A model generated the notes under the pieces. That model was not told where the DNA came from, searched no databases, and saw only the letters and a program-made list of their open reading frames with translations. Shown here piece by piece: positions 50,619-61,714 of a stretch of 64,000 nucleotides of DNA. Positions within the stretch are counted from its first letter, which is position 1. Each line of letters opens with the position of its first letter. Source of the stretch: Brachybacterium huguangmaarense (GTDB taxonomy: Bacteria; Actinomycetota; Actinomycetes; Actinomycetales; Dermabacteraceae); contig NZ_CP107020.1 in NCBI RefSeq assembly GCF_025725725.1, positions 2,852,001-2,916,000 on the forward strand, read 5' to 3'. Both the position numbers and the translations under genes were made by a program.

Positions 50619-51974
50619 TCAGTTCTTCTTGGGCGTGGAGGCCGCCGCGAGCTCGAAGGCCCGGCGGGGCTCCTCGGACTCGGGGATGCCGAGGATGTCG
50701 CGGTGGCCGACGGCCTGCGCGACCCAGCCGCCGATCACGGCGGCCTTCTTGGCGAAGGTGGGCATCGCGTACACGTGGTAGGCACGGGCGCCGAGCCAGC
50801 TGGGCAGACCCTTCAGCTCGATCTTGCGATCACCGAGGAAGAGCGTGCCCACGCCCTTGTACATGCCCAGGGTGGCCATGGTGCCGAGGTTCTTGTGGTA
50901 GTAGTCCACGAGCGGGCGGCCCTGGATGGAGCGGGCGATGTTGTCGGCCAGGCGCTTGCCCTGGCGCACGGCATGCTGCGCGTTGGGCGGGCAGACCTTG
51001 CCCTCGCCCGAGGCGAGGTCCGGCACGGTCGTGCAGTCGCCGCCGGCGAAGACGCCCTCGACGGGGCCGTCCTCGCCCTTGACGCGCAGATCGGCGAGGC
51101 AGTCGAGGCGGCCGGTCTGGTTGAGCGGGAGGTCGGACTGCGAGAGCACCGGGTTGGGCTTGATGCCGGCGGTCCACACGATCAGGTCGGACTCGAACTC
51201 GTCGCCGTCCGAGGTCTTGACGTGGCCGCCCTCGCACGAGTTGAGGAAGGTCTCGAGCTTGATCTCGATGCCGCGTTCGCGCAGCTGGTTGAGGGCGAAC
51301 TTGCCCAGGTCCTCGCCGACCTCGGGGAGGATGCGACCCATCGCCTCGATGAGCACGAAGCGCACGTCGGAGGCGTGGAGGTCGGGGTAGTAGCGGAGGG
51401 TGTCGTGCACCATGTCCTGCGCCTCGGCGAGGGCCTCGGCGCCGGCGAAGCCGCCGCCGACGAACGTGAAGGTGAGCAGACGCTTGCGGGTCGCGGCGTC
51501 CTTGGTGGACGCGGCCTCGGCGAGCGAGGAGAGGATGCGGTCGCGCACGGCCACGGCCTCCTCGACCCACTTGAAGCCGATGGCGTTCTCCGCGAGACCC
51601 GGGATCGGGAGGGTCCGGGGCACCGAGCCGAGGCCGACCACGAGGTAGTCGTAGGAGATCTCGAGCGGGGCGTCGCCCTCGGTCTGGACCACGACGGTCT
51701 TGTCGGCGTTGCGGATCTCCGACACGGTGCCGGTGATGACCTTCGAGCCGGTCAGGACCTTGCGCAGCGGCGCGAGCACGTTGCGCGGGTCGATCGAGCC
51801 GGCCCCCACCTCGGGCAGGAACGGCTGGTAGGTCAGGTACGGCCGGGAGTCGACGACCGTGATCGCGACGTCCGACCCGAGGGCCTTGCGCAGATGCTCG
51901 GCCGTGGTGAGGCCGAGCGAGCCGCCGCCGAGGATGAGAACGTGCGGAAGTCCGCCATGGGTGGTGTTGTTCAT
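50619..51974 (-). CDS. ndh: type II NADH dehydrogenase
   Basis: A 451-residue FAD enzyme passing electrons from NADH to menaquinone without proton pumping. The FAD site is LILGGGSLGLTTAEHL near residue 13, the NADH site TFTFVGGGFAGAEALAE near residue 170, and the second FAD motif GVFAGGDCTTVP near residue 310. The C-terminal part is the membrane-associated amphipathic region. The ATG is six bases after TACTCT (51981-51986, minus strand), suggesting leaderless translation. Confidence 0.93.
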   Translation of the reverse strand: MNNTTHGGLPHVLILGGGSLGLTTAEHLRKALGSDVAITVVDSRPYLTYQPFLPEVGAGSIDPRNVLAPLRKVLTGSKVITGTVSEIRNADKTVVVQTEGDAPLEISYDYLVVGLGSVPRTLPIPGLAENAIGFKWVEEAVAVRDRILSSLAEAASTKDAATRKRLLTFTFVGGGFAGAEALAEAQDMVHDTLRYYPDLHASDVRFVLIEAMGRILPEVGEDLGKFALNQLRERGIEIKLETFLNSCEGGHVKTSDGDEFESDLIVWTAGIKPNPVLSQSDLPLNQTGRLDCLADLRVKGEDGPVEGVFAGGDCTTVPDLASGEGKVCPPNAQHAVRQGKRLADNIARSIQGRPLVDYYHKNLGTMATLGMYKGVGTLFLGDRKIELKGLPSWLGARAYHVYAMPTFAKKAAVIGGWVAQAVGHRDILGIPESEEPRRAFELAAASTPKKN

Positions 51975-52073
51975 CCTCTCAGAGTAGGACCGCCGGACCC
52001 CTCGCTCAAAGCGCCGAGGTCCCGTCTCGTACTTTGAGAGCCAAGTCTCGTGATCCGGCTCACGGACACGGTC

Positions 52074-53006
52074 TCAGAACAGGCTGAGGGCGATCCCGTC
52101 GAGGATGTCGTGCTCGCTCGTGCGGCTCTCGGCGACCCCTGCCGCCTGCTCGACGCGACGCAGCACGCGCTCCCAGATGAGGGCGCCCGCTCCGATCACG
52201 TCGATCCGCCCGGGGTGGATGACGCGGTGGGCGGCCCTCTGCTCGCGCGAGGCGCGCAGGATCTGCTCGCACACGGCGACCGAGCGGGCGATCGGCAGGG
52301 TCGCGCCGTGGGTGACGTCCGGCGCGTACTGCGTGAGGCCCTCGGCGACCGCCGTGATCGTGGTGACCGTGCCGGCCACGCCGACCAGGGTGGTCGTGCC
52401 CGCGAGCGGCACGATGCGCTCGGCCTCGTCGAGGTGCGCGTCGATGTCCGCGGCCGCGGCGGCGATCTCGTCCTCGGTCGGCGGGTCGGACCGCAGGTGG
52501 CGCTCGGTCATGCGGACCGAGCCGACGTCCATGCTGATGCGGGCCTCGGGACGCTCCGTGCCCAGCACGAGCTCGGTCGAGCCGCCGCCGATGTCGACCA
52601 CGAGGCGCGGCCCCAGGGCGAGGTCGGGCAGGGTGCTCACGGCTCCCGTGAAGGACAGCTCGGCCTCCTCGGCCCCGCTCACGACCTCCGGGGCGATCCC
52701 GAGGATGTCGCGCACGCCGTCGATGAACACGTCGCGGTTGGAGGCGTCGCGGGTCGCGCTCGTGGCGACGAAGCGGATGCGGTCGGCCCCGTGGTGGTCG
52801 ATGAGGCGCGCGTAACGGCGGGTCGCGTCGAGGGTGCGCTCGACCGCGGCGGGGTCGAAGGCGCCGGTGCGGTCCACGCCGTAGCCCAGGCGCACGATCT
52901 CCATGTGCCGCTCGAGGTCGACGAGGGCGCCGTCCTCGGCACGCCGTGCGATGAGCAGGCGGATGGAGTTGGTGCCGCAGTCGATCGCGGCGACGGGCGT
53001 GCTCAT
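52074..53006 (-). CDS. ppx: exopolyphosphatase / Ppx-GppA phosphatase
   Basis: A 310-residue actin-like phosphatase. IDCGTNSIRLLI is phosphate loop 1 near residue 8, FVATSATRDASNRD is in the middle, and VVDIGGGSTELVLG is loop 2 near residue 140. The short form lacks the C-terminal HD domain, as in actinobacterial Ppx1 proteins. It hydrolyses polyphosphate or pppGpp. The start overlaps the DUF501 stop (ATGA), within the eno-ftsB-DUF501-ppx cluster. Confidence 0.93.
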   Translation of the reverse strand: MSTPVAAIDCGTNSIRLLIARRAEDGALVDLERHMEIVRLGYGVDRTGAFDPAAVERTLDATRRYARLIDHHGADRIRFVATSATRDASNRDVFIDGVRDILGIAPEVVSGAEEAELSFTGAVSTLPDLALGPRLVVDIGGGSTELVLGTERPEARISMDVGSVRMTERHLRSDPPTEDEIAAAAADIDAHLDEAERIVPLAGTTTLVGVAGTVTTITAVAEGLTQYAPDVTHGATLPIARSVAVCEQILRASREQRAAHRVIHPGRIDVIGAGALIWERVLRRVEQAAGVAESRTSEHDILDGIALSLF

Positions 53007-53533
53007 GCGTCCTCCTCGGTGCAGCGGCACACGTCGATCGCGGCCACGGGCTCGAGCTCCGCCAGGACGCGGTCGCCGATGGGGTTGACGCCCTCGCCCT
53101 CGGCGAGCGACTGGCCGACGATCGCGTGCAGGCACTTGACGCGGTGGGGCATGCCGCCCGCGCTCACGGACGCGACCTCCTCGGCGTGCCCGATCTCCTC
53201 ACGGCGCGCGATGTAGCGCTCATGGGCGCGCGCGTAGGCGGCGGCCAGGGGGTCGTCGCGCTCGAGCTCGGCGGTCAGCTCGGCCATCTCGCCGCGCGCC
53301 TCGAGGCGGGAGACCGCGGCGACCATCGAGGGGAGCGTGAGGTAGAGCGAGGTCGGGAACGGGGTGCCGTCCTCGAGACGGGGCGCGGTGCGCACGACGG
53401 CGGGCCGTCCGCACGCGCAGCGCCGGGCGATCGACACGACGCCGCGCATGTCCCGCCCCAGCTGCTCGTGCATGACCGCGAGGTCCGTCTCGGTCGCCGG
53501 CGTCTCGTGGGGAAGCGGCGGCAGTGCGGTCAC
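53003..53533 (-). CDS. DUF501 family protein
   Basis: A 176-residue protein with cysteines in CACGRPAVV near residue 40, a CLHAIVG region near residue 135 and a final CRC, which may bind metal. GMPHRVKCLHAIVGQSLAEG is the family's hallmark. Function unknown; the family is nearly always between ftsB/divIC and ppx in actinobacteria. The GTG start overlaps the ftsB stop. Confidence 0.9.
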   Translation of the reverse strand: MTALPPLPHETPATETDLAVMHEQLGRDMRGVVSIARRCACGRPAVVRTAPRLEDGTPFPTSLYLTLPSMVAAVSRLEARGEMAELTAELERDDPLAAAYARAHERYIARREEIGHAEEVASVSAGGMPHRVKCLHAIVGQSLAEGEGVNPIGDRVLAELEPVAAIDVCRCTEEDA

Positions 53534-54180
53534 GGGGTGGACTCCTCGGTCGGGGGCGCCTGCGGGCTCTGGGTGCTCTCAGGGGTGACGGTCTGGTCGG
53601 GGATGTCCTCGGGCCGCAGGCGGCTCGAGCCCTCGACGCTCGTCCACAGGGCGTCGAACCAGTCCCGCTTCTTCGCCGCCTCCTGGGTCTGCTGGTCCTC
53701 GGTGAGGGGCACGTCCTTGCCCGAGGTGTCGGTCAGCCGGTACTGGGTCTCCCCCGGCATCGCGAAGAGCAGGCGCTCCCGGGCCTGCGCGGCGACGAAG
53801 GTGGGGTCGTCCCAGCGGTCGACCTGGGCCTGCAGGTCCTTCACGTCGGACTGCTGCTGGGCCACCTGGTCCTGCGCGGTGGCGAGCTGCTGGCGCTGGA
53901 CCACGTAGCGGTTGACCGTCGGCACGAGCGTCGCGAGGGCGACCACGATCAGGGCGATCAGGACGAGGGCACGGCGCGTGATGCCCCACACGGGGCCGTC
54001 CGTCTCGTGCGGCGCGGTGCTCGCGCTGCGGCGGGGACGGGCGGCGTCGGCGGGACGCGAGGAGGCGGTGCGGGCGCGGGAGGAGCCCCCGCGTGCGGAC
54101 GGGGCGCCCGAGGGGCGCCCCGTGGACGACGAGACCGGGCGCCCCGCGCGTCGCGGAGCGCCCGGTCGTCGTGCTGTCAT
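53530..54180 (-). CDS. ftsB: septum formation initiator FtsB/DivIC
   Basis: A 216-residue bitopic division protein. A basic, low-complexity cytoplasmic tail (about 1-65) precedes one membrane helix (ALVLIALIVVALATLV, about 71-86), a coiled coil (QQLATAQDQVAQQQSDVKDL) and a DivIC-like domain with ARERLLFAMPGETQY. It would join FtsL/FtsQ in the divisome. The ATG is seven bases after TAGCCT (54188-54193, minus strand), a leaderless arrangement inside the short gap after eno. Confidence 0.9.
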   Translation of the reverse strand: MTARRPGAPRRAGRPVSSSTGRPSGAPSARGGSSRARTASSRPADAARPRRSASTAPHETDGPVWGITRRALVLIALIVVALATLVPTVNRYVVQRQQLATAQDQVAQQQSDVKDLQAQVDRWDDPTFVAAQARERLLFAMPGETQYRLTDTSGKDVPLTEDQQTQEAAKKRDWFDALWTSVEGSSRLRPEDIPDQTVTPESTQSPQAPPTEESTP

Positions 54181-54199
54181 ACGGACCAGGCTACAGGGG

Positions 54200-55507
<1,308 letters not shown>

Positions 55508-55564
55508 TCAGTGCGCCGGTCGTCAGGACCGCCGCCGTCAGTCTACGGGGCGCGGGCGGGACCT

Positions 55565-56080
55565 TCAGCGTGTGCCCACGACGAGTTCAGGGATGGACGC
55601 GATGACGAGGAAGAGCAGGGTGCGCCCCGCCATCGCGGGCACGAAGAACCGCCACCACGAGCGGTCGATCGCGCCGACGACGACCGGCCACACGATGAAC
55701 GGCGGGATCGCGATCGCGCCCGACAGGAAGGTCACGAGCATCATCCGCCACGGGCCCCGGCGCCCCCAGTCCGCCACGGCGTCCCCCATGCGGCCGATCC
55801 AGGCGCCCAGACGCACGAGGAACCGCGGCAGGCGGAGTCTCGACGGGCGCTTCTCGCGCGGGGCGCGCAGGCGGGACCAGCGCTCGGCGCCCCGGCCCGC
55901 GAGCCAGTAGGGCAGCTTGCCGAGGGTCTGGCCGAGCCCGAGCGCGAGAGCGACGAGGAGGGGCGCCACATGGCTCTCGACGGGCACCGTCGCGGCGACG
56001 ATCTCGGTGTTGAACAGGGGGATCAGGGCGCCGAGCGCCGCGTACCCGACGGCGCCGAGCAGGACCAGGAGCAGCTTCAC
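55565..56080 (-). CDS. small membrane protein (YqaA/VTT-like)
   Basis: A 171-residue protein with about four hydrophobic helices. IPLFNTEIVAATVPV, GQTLGKLPYWLAGRG and a C-terminal GAIAIPPFIVWPVVVGA resemble the small YqaA/SNARE-associated family, probably in the cytoplasmic membrane. The GTG start is 11 bases after the mazG stop. Function unknown; the call is by pattern only. Confidence 0.7.
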   Translation of the reverse strand: MKLLLVLLGAVGYAALGALIPLFNTEIVAATVPVESHVAPLLVALALGLGQTLGKLPYWLAGRGAERWSRLRAPREKRPSRLRLPRFLVRLGAWIGRMGDAVADWGRRGPWRMMLVTFLSGAIAIPPFIVWPVVVGAIDRSWWRFFVPAMAGRTLLFLVIASIPELVVGTR

Positions 56081-56091
56081 GCGGCGCCGGC

Positions 56092-56808
56092 TCAGTGCGC
56101 CGCGGAGGCGCCGGGGCCCCCGTGCCCGCCGTCCGCGGCGAGACGCCCCAGCAGGGTGCGCAGGGCCGACTCGGGATCCTCGTCGCGGGACTCGGCCTCG
56201 ACGACGAGGTCGAGCAGGGCGCGCGCCACGTCGCCGCCCACGACCTCGGGGGCGGCCTCGTCGGCGCCGGCCAGCAGGGCCTCGAGCTCGCCGCGGGTGC
56301 GGGCGCGGTGCACAGCCTTGGCGGCGCTCTGCAGGGCGGGCAGGCGCTCCGGGAGGCCCTCGAGGATGCCCTGGGGCGCCCCCTCGGCGGCCTTGACGGC
56401 ATGCCATTGCGCGACGATCTCGTCGACGTCGTCGCGATGGGCGAGCGCCGAGGCGGCGTCGTCGCCGAACACGTGCGGGTTGCGGCGCTCCATCTTCTCG
56501 TTGAAGGCGCGCGCGACGTCGTCGACCGACCAGGGGGCGCTCTCCTCCTCCCCCAGACGGGCGTGGAAGAGGATCTGGAACCACAGGTCGCCGAGCTCGT
56601 CGACGAGCGCCCGCGGGTCGCCGTCGCCCTGCTCGATCGCCTCGAGCACCTCGTAGGTCTCCTCGAGCAGGTAGCGGGCGAGGGACTCGTGGGTCTGCTG
56701 GGCGCTCCAGGCGTCCCCGCCCTCGCCGCGCAGCGCGTCCACGATCTCGACCGAGCGCAGCAGCTCGCTCCCGCGCGGGGCCGGCGTGCCCGCCGGCTCG
56801 GTGCTCAT
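56092..56808 (-). CDS. mazG: MazG nucleoside triphosphate pyrophosphohydrolase
   Basis: A 238-residue all-alpha NTP pyrophosphatase. The metal-binding E-x-x-E-x(12)-E-x-x-D pattern is seen in LEETYEVLEAIEQ and VDELGDLWFQILFHA near residues 48-80, and EKMERRNPHVFGDD follows, a strong MazG marker. The second MazG domain is reduced. It cleans up noncanonical NTPs. The start overlaps the mfd stop (ATGA), a link kept in actinobacteria. Confidence 0.93.
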   Translation of the reverse strand: MSTEPAGTPAPRGSELLRSVEIVDALRGEGGDAWSAQQTHESLARYLLEETYEVLEAIEQGDGDPRALVDELGDLWFQILFHARLGEEESAPWSVDDVARAFNEKMERRNPHVFGDDAASALAHRDDVDEIVAQWHAVKAAEGAPQGILEGLPERLPALQSAAKAVHRARTRGELEALLAGADEAAPEVVGGDVARALLDLVVEAESRDEDPESALRTLLGRLAADGGHGGPGASAAH

Positions 56809-59800
56809 GCGGCCACGGCCGGGGAGAGGTCGACGAGGACCGCGCGGGCCCAGTCGAGCAGCTCGTGATCGCGCAGCTCGGTGCCGCCCACGCGCGACGT
56901 GGTCGGGCGCGGCACGAGCACCTGCCGCACGGCCGGCTTGAACATCGTGCCGGGGTACAGGCGCTTCATGCGCAGGGCCGCGGAGTCCGGCGGCTCGATG
57001 TGGGCGAAGCGGATCATCTTGCCCTGCGCCTGGACCTCGTCGACCCCGGCGGCGCGGGCGTCGAGGCGGAAGCGGGCCACGTCGAGCAGCACCTCGACCG
57101 GGGCGGGCGGGGCACCGTAGCGGTCGCTGAGCTCCGCCCGGACCTCCGCGATCTTCTCGAGGGTGTCGGCGGCCGAGAGCTTCGCGTAGGCCTCGAGGCG
57201 CAGGCGCTCGGAGGCGATGTAGTCGTGCGGGATGTGCGCGTCGAGCGGCAGCTCGACCTTGACGTCGCTCGTGACGACCTGCGGCTCGCCGCGGAACGCG
57301 CTCACCGCCTCGCCCACCATGCGCACGTACAGGTCGAAGCCCACGCCCGCGATGTGCCCGGACTGCTCGCCGCCCAGCAGGTTGCCGGCGCCGCGGATCT
57401 CGAGGTCCTTCATGGCGACCTGCATGCCGGCGCCGAGGTCGGTGTGGGTCGCGAGCGTCGTCAGGCGGTCGCTCGCGGTCTCCGTGAGCGGCTTGTCGGC
57501 GCGGTACAGGAAATAGGCGTACGCGCGCTCGCTCGACCGGCCCACGCGCCCGCGCAGCTGGTGGAGCTGGGAGAGGCCGAACTTGTCGGCGTTCTCCACG
57601 ATCAGGGTGTTGGCGTTGGAGATGTCCAGACCGGTCTCGACGATCGTGGTGCACACGAGCACGTCGAAGCGCTTCTCCCAGAAGTCCACGATGACCCGCT
57701 CGAGCTGGTTCTCGTTCATCTTGCCGTGGGCCACCTCGACGCGCGCGTCGGGCACGAGCTCGCGGATCCGCTGGGCGGTGCGGTCGATGTCCTCGACCCG
57801 GTTGTGGATGAAGAACACCTGCCCCTCGCGCAGCAGCTCACGTCGGATCGCCGCGGTGATCTGCTTGTCGTCCTCGGCGCCCACGTAGGTGAGCACCGGG
57901 TGGCGCTCCTCGGGCGGGGTCTGCAGGGTGGACATCTCCCGGATCCCGGTCACGGCCATCTCGAGGGTGCGCGGGATCGGGGTCGCGGACATCGAGAGCA
58001 CGTCCACGTCGGTGCGCAGCGCCTTGAGCGTCTCCTTGTGCTCGACGCCGAAGCGCTGCTCCTCGTCGACGATGATGAGGCCGAGGTCCTTGAACCGGAC
58101 CTGCCCGGTGAGCAGGCGGTGGGTGCCGATGACGACGTCGACCGAGCCCTCGCGCAGGCCCGCGACGGTCTGCTCGGACTCCGCGGCGCTCTGGAAGCGC
58201 GAGAGCGCCCGCACGGTCACGGGGAAGCCCGTGAAGCGCTCGGCGAAGGTCTCGAGGTGCTGCTGGGACAGCAGCGTGGTGGGGGCGAGCACCGCCACCT
58301 GCTTGCCGTCCTGGACGGCCTTGAAGGCGGCGCGGACCGCGATCTCGGTCTTCCCGTAGCCGACGTCGCCGCAGATCAGACGGTCCATCGGGACCGGCTT
58401 CTCCATGTCGGCCTTGACCTCGTCGATCGTGGTGAGCTGGTCGGGCGTCTCGACGAACTCGAAGGAGTCCTCGAGCTCGCGCTGCCACGGCGTGTCGGGG
58501 CCGAAGGCGTGGCCCGGGGCGTTCTGGCGCGCCGAGTACAGGCGCACGAGCTCCCCCGCGATCTCGCGGATCGCCTTGCGGGCCCGGGACTTGGTCTTGG
58601 ACCAGTCCGAGCCGCCCATCCGGTTGACGCTCGGGTCGTCGCCGCCGACGTACTTGGTGACCTGGTCGAGCTGATCGCTCGGCACGTACAGGCGGTCCCC
58701 CGGCTGCCCCTTCTTCGAGGGCGCGTACTCGATGACGAGGTACTCGCGGGTCGCGCGCTTGGCACCCGTGCCGACCGCGCGGCTGGTCATCTCGACGAAG
58801 CGGCCGACGCCGTGGTGCTCGTGGACCACGTAGTCGCCCGTGCGCAGCTGCAGGGGGTCGACGACGTTGCGGCGCCGCGACGGGATCCGCCGCTCGCCGC
58901 TGCGCCGGGCGCCGGACTTGCCGGTCAGGTCGCGCTCGGCGACGAGCACGAGGCGTGACGCCTCGTCGACGAGGCCCTCGACGAACGGGCCCACGGTCAC
59001 GACGGCCTCGCCGTCCTCGAGCGGGGCGTCGAGCTCGGGCGTGAAGCGGGCGGGCAACCCGGCGTCGCGCAGGTTCTCGGTGACGTGGCGTCCGCCGCCG
59101 GGGCCCGTCATGGTCACCACGACGCGCCAGCCGTCGGCACGGCGCCTGGCGAGGTCGCGGGCCGCCTCGGACGGCCGGCCGCCGTAGCCGGGGTGCGCGA
59201 CGGCGCTCGCGGTGACGTCGGTGTCCTCGGGCAGACCGAAGGGCGACAGGGAGATCCAGGCGTCGCCGCGGCCGAGGGCGTGCTGGCGCACGTCCTCGAG
59301 CGGCACGAAGCTGGCCGCGCCCACGTCGATGGGGAGCCCTCCCCCGGCGGCGGCGCTCGACCATGCGGCGGCGAGGAACTCGTCGGTCGTCGAGACGAGG
59401 TCCTCGGCGCGCGCACGGACGCGCTCGGGGTCGAGCACGAGCAGGCGGGCGGCGGGCGGCAGCGCGTCGGAGACCTGCTCCATGTGCTCGACGAGCACGG
59501 GGCTGAGGGACTCCATGCCGTCCACCGCGATGCCGTCCGCGATGCGCAGCAGCATGTCGCGCACGCCGGGCAGCTCGTCGGCCATCGTGCGGGCCCGGGC
59601 CCGCACGTCGGGCGTCAGCAGGATCTCCCGGCACGGCGGGGCGTCGAGGCCGTGCGCGACGGGTTCGAGGGAGCGCTGGTCGGCGACGGAGAAGTAGCGG
59701 ATCTCGTCGATCTCGTCGCCGAACAGCTCGATGCGCACCGGATGCGGCTCGGTGGGCGGGAACACGTCGAGGATGCCGCCGCGCACCGCGAACTCGCCTC

Positions 59801-60380
59801 GGCGCTCGACCATGTCCACGCGCGTGTACGCGGCGCCGACGAGCTGCTCGACGAGGGTCTCGAGCCCTCGCTCCTCGCCGACGACGGCGCGCACCGGCAC
59901 GAGGTCGCCGAGGCGGGCCGCGACGGGCTGCATGAGGCTGCGGACGGGCAGCACGAGCACGTGCACGGGGGTCTCGGTCTCCGGGTGCGCCAGGCGCCGC
60001 AGGGTCGCCAGGCGACGGGCCACGGTGTCCGAGCGCGGCGAGAGCCGCTCGTGCGGGAGGGTCTCCCACGCGGGGAGCTCGGCGACGTGCTCGGTGCCGA
60101 TCAGGACCCGCAGGGCGGCAACGACGTCCTCGGCGGCGCGCGTGGTCGCGGTGACCACGACGAGCGGGCTGCGGGCGTCGGACCGACGGGCGAGGTCCGC
60201 GGCGACGAAGGGGAACAGGCCGCTCGGGGCGACGACCGCGGCGGTCGTGGTCGACGCGTCGAGCACCCGCTCGCGGACGGCCGTGAGGTCGCCGCCCGCC
60301 GCGAGGGCGTCGAGCAGCGGGGCGAGGGTGGGCGCCTCGTGGGCGGGGGCGGCGGAGCGAGGGGAGGTCGTCGCGGTCAT
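56805..60380 (-). CDS. mfd: transcription-repair coupling factor Mfd
   Basis: A 1,191-residue translocase that removes stalled RNA polymerase and recruits UvrAB. It has the UvrB-like N-terminal domains, the RNAP-interacting domain (DYVVHEHHGVGRFVEM near residue 520), the helicase core (ICGDVGYGKTEIA Walker A near 665, IIVDEEQRFGVEHKE near 765, LRGRVGRSSERAYAY near 945) and the TRCF C-terminal domain. Its stop overlaps mazG and its start overlaps the pth stop, so pth-mfd-mazG are coupled. Confidence 0.97.
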   Translation of the reverse strand: MTATTSPRSAAPAHEAPTLAPLLDALAAGGDLTAVRERVLDASTTTAAVVAPSGLFPFVAADLARRSDARSPLVVVTATTRAAEDVVAALRVLIGTEHVAELPAWETLPHERLSPRSDTVARRLATLRRLAHPETETPVHVLVLPVRSLMQPVAARLGDLVPVRAVVGEERGLETLVEQLVGAAYTRVDMVERRGEFAVRGGILDVFPPTEPHPVRIELFGDEIDEIRYFSVADQRSLEPVAHGLDAPPCREILLTPDVRARARTMADELPGVRDMLLRIADGIAVDGMESLSPVLVEHMEQVSDALPPAARLLVLDPERVRARAEDLVSTTDEFLAAAWSSAAAGGGLPIDVGAASFVPLEDVRQHALGRGDAWISLSPFGLPEDTDVTASAVAHPGYGGRPSEAARDLARRRADGWRVVVTMTGPGGGRHVTENLRDAGLPARFTPELDAPLEDGEAVVTVGPFVEGLVDEASRLVLVAERDLTGKSGARRSGERRIPSRRRNVVDPLQLRTGDYVVHEHHGVGRFVEMTSRAVGTGAKRATREYLVIEYAPSKKGQPGDRLYVPSDQLDQVTKYVGGDDPSVNRMGGSDWSKTKSRARKAIREIAGELVRLYSARQNAPGHAFGPDTPWQRELEDSFEFVETPDQLTTIDEVKADMEKPVPMDRLICGDVGYGKTEIAVRAAFKAVQDGKQVAVLAPTTLLSQQHLETFAERFTGFPVTVRALSRFQSAAESEQTVAGLREGSVDVVIGTHRLLTGQVRFKDLGLIIVDEEQRFGVEHKETLKALRTDVDVLSMSATPIPRTLEMAVTGIREMSTLQTPPEERHPVLTYVGAEDDKQITAAIRRELLREGQVFFIHNRVEDIDRTAQRIRELVPDARVEVAHGKMNENQLERVIVDFWEKRFDVLVCTTIVETGLDISNANTLIVENADKFGLSQLHQLRGRVGRSSERAYAYFLYRADKPLTETASDRLTTLATHTDLGAGMQVAMKDLEIRGAGNLLGGEQSGHIAGVGFDLYVRMVGEAVSAFRGEPQVVTSDVKVELPLDAHIPHDYIASERLRLEAYAKLSAADTLEKIAEVRAELSDRYGAPPAPVEVLLDVARFRLDARAAGVDEVQAQGKMIRFAHIEPPDSAALRMKRLYPGTMFKPAVRQVLVPRPTTSRVGGTELRDHELLDWARAVLVDLSPAVAA

Positions 60381-60973
60381 CGGGTCTCTCGGGAGTGGTA
60401 GTGCTGCTGGGCTGCCTCGAGGCCGTCCAGGATGAGCGCGGACGCAGCGTCGGCGGCGTCGTCGAGGAGCATCGGCAGGGTCCGGCGCTCGGTGGCCGTG
60501 AACGCGGCGAGCACGTGGTCGGCGGTGTCGCGGCGCCCGGTGGGGCGTCCCACGCCGACGCGCACGCGCAGGTAGTCCTTGGTGCCGAGGGCCTTGGTCA
60601 CGTCCCGCAGTCCGTTGTGGCCGCCCTCGCCGCCCCCGCGCTTGAGGCGGATCGTGTCGAAGGGGAGGTCGACGTCGTCATGCACGACGACGACGTCGGA
60701 CGGGGCCACCCCGTAGAAGCTCGCGAGGGCGGCGACGGGGCCGCCCGAGAGGTTCATGAAGCACGTGGTCCGGGCGAGGATCGTGCGCGTCCCCGTGCCG
60801 GGGGCGCCGAGGTAGCCCTCGATCACCTGCGCCTGGGCACGGCGGGCCGCCTTGAAGGTGCCGCCGGTCTGCTCGGCGATGTGGTCGAGCACCATGTGTC
60901 CCACGTTGTGACGGGTGCGGGCGTACTCGGGCCCGGGATTCCCGAGTCCGACGAGAAGGTGCGTGGTGCTCAT
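60377..60973 (-). CDS. pth: peptidyl-tRNA hydrolase
   Basis: A 198-residue enzyme that recycles peptidyl-tRNA. LVGLGNPGPEYARTRHNVGHMVLD contains the catalytic His and Asn at the N-terminus, FMNLSGG near residue 70, and VVHDDVDLPFDTIRLKRGGGEGGHNGLRD the rest of the signature. A TAGCGT box (61001-61006, minus strand) and a GGAGG ribosome site precede the ATG. Confidence 0.96.
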   Translation of the reverse strand: MSTTHLLVGLGNPGPEYARTRHNVGHMVLDHIAEQTGGTFKAARRAQAQVIEGYLGAPGTGTRTILARTTCFMNLSGGPVAALASFYGVAPSDVVVVHDDVDLPFDTIRLKRGGGEGGHNGLRDVTKALGTKDYLRVRVGVGRPTGRRDTADHVLAAFTATERRTLPMLLDDAADAASALILDGLEAAQQHYHSRETR

Positions 60974-61005
60974 GCGGTGGCCTCCATGACGACGGCGACA
61001 ACGCT

Positions 61006-61038
61006 ACCGGGGCGCCGCGCATTGCACGACGCCCCGGT
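61006..61038 (-). terminator. hairpin between rplY and pth
   Basis: A nine-bp stem (accggggcg/cgccccggt) with a 15-base loop, next to the pth -10 box. It may partly end the rplY transcript. Confidence 0.5.
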
Positions 61039-61093
61039 GAGCGCAGGGAGTGAGGCAGGGATCACGCTGCGGCGCGGCCCGCCTCGGGCGAGG

Positions 61094-61714
61094 TCACTCC
61101 TCGGTCGAGCCCTCGGACTCGGCGGCCGCGGCGGCCTCCTCGTCGGCGGCGTCGAGCTCGGCTTCGAGCTCCTGGTCGACGCGCGGCAGCTGCACGGCCA
61201 CCACGAGGAGCTCGGCGTCGGTCACGAGCTCGGCGCCCGTGGGGAGGGTGACGTCACCGGCGAAGACCTGGTAGCCGTCCTCCTTCTCCTCGACGTCGAT
61301 CTCGAGGTGCTCGGGCACGTTGAGCGCGTCGACCGAGAGGGTCAGGGTCTGCGCGTCGACGACCGCGATGGCCGGGTGGACGGGCTCGCCGTTGAGCACG
61401 ACGGGGATGTCGACCTCGACCTTCTCGCCGCGGCGGACCTCGATGAAGTCGATGTGCGTGAGCGTGCGGCGGATCGGGTGACGCTGGATCTCCTTGATCA
61501 GGGCCAGACGGCTGCGGCCGTCGGCGAGCGTCAGCTCGAGCAGGGCGTTGGGGTTGCGGGCGGCGAGCGCGGTCTGGTGGCCCGGCAGGGTCACGTGGAT
61601 CGGCTCCTGGCCGTGGCCGTACAGGACGGCGGGGATCTTGTCCTCGGCGCGGATGCGGCGGGCGGCGCCCTTGCCGAAGTCCTCGCGCAGCTCGACGGAA
61701 AGCTTCTCGGGCAT
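61094..61714 (-). CDS. rplY: ribosomal protein bL25 (CTC family)
   Basis: A 206-residue two-domain L25 that binds 5S rRNA. The N-terminal domain has FGKGAARRIRAEDKIPAVLYGHG and the LIKEIQRHPIRRTLTHIDF core; the TL5 C-terminal domain ends in an acidic Ala/Glu tail. The ATG has an AGGAG site six bases upstream. TAATCT at 61861-61866 (minus strand) is the likely -10, leaving a leader of about 140 bases. The order prs, rplY, pth is common in actinobacteria. Confidence 0.95.
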   Translation of the reverse strand: MPEKLSVELREDFGKGAARRIRAEDKIPAVLYGHGQEPIHVTLPGHQTALAARNPNALLELTLADGRSRLALIKEIQRHPIRRTLTHIDFIEVRRGEKVEVDIPVVLNGEPVHPAIAVVDAQTLTLSVDALNVPEHLEIDVEEKEDGYQVFAGDVTLPTGAELVTDAELLVVAVQLPRVDQELEAELDAADEEAAAAAESEGSTEE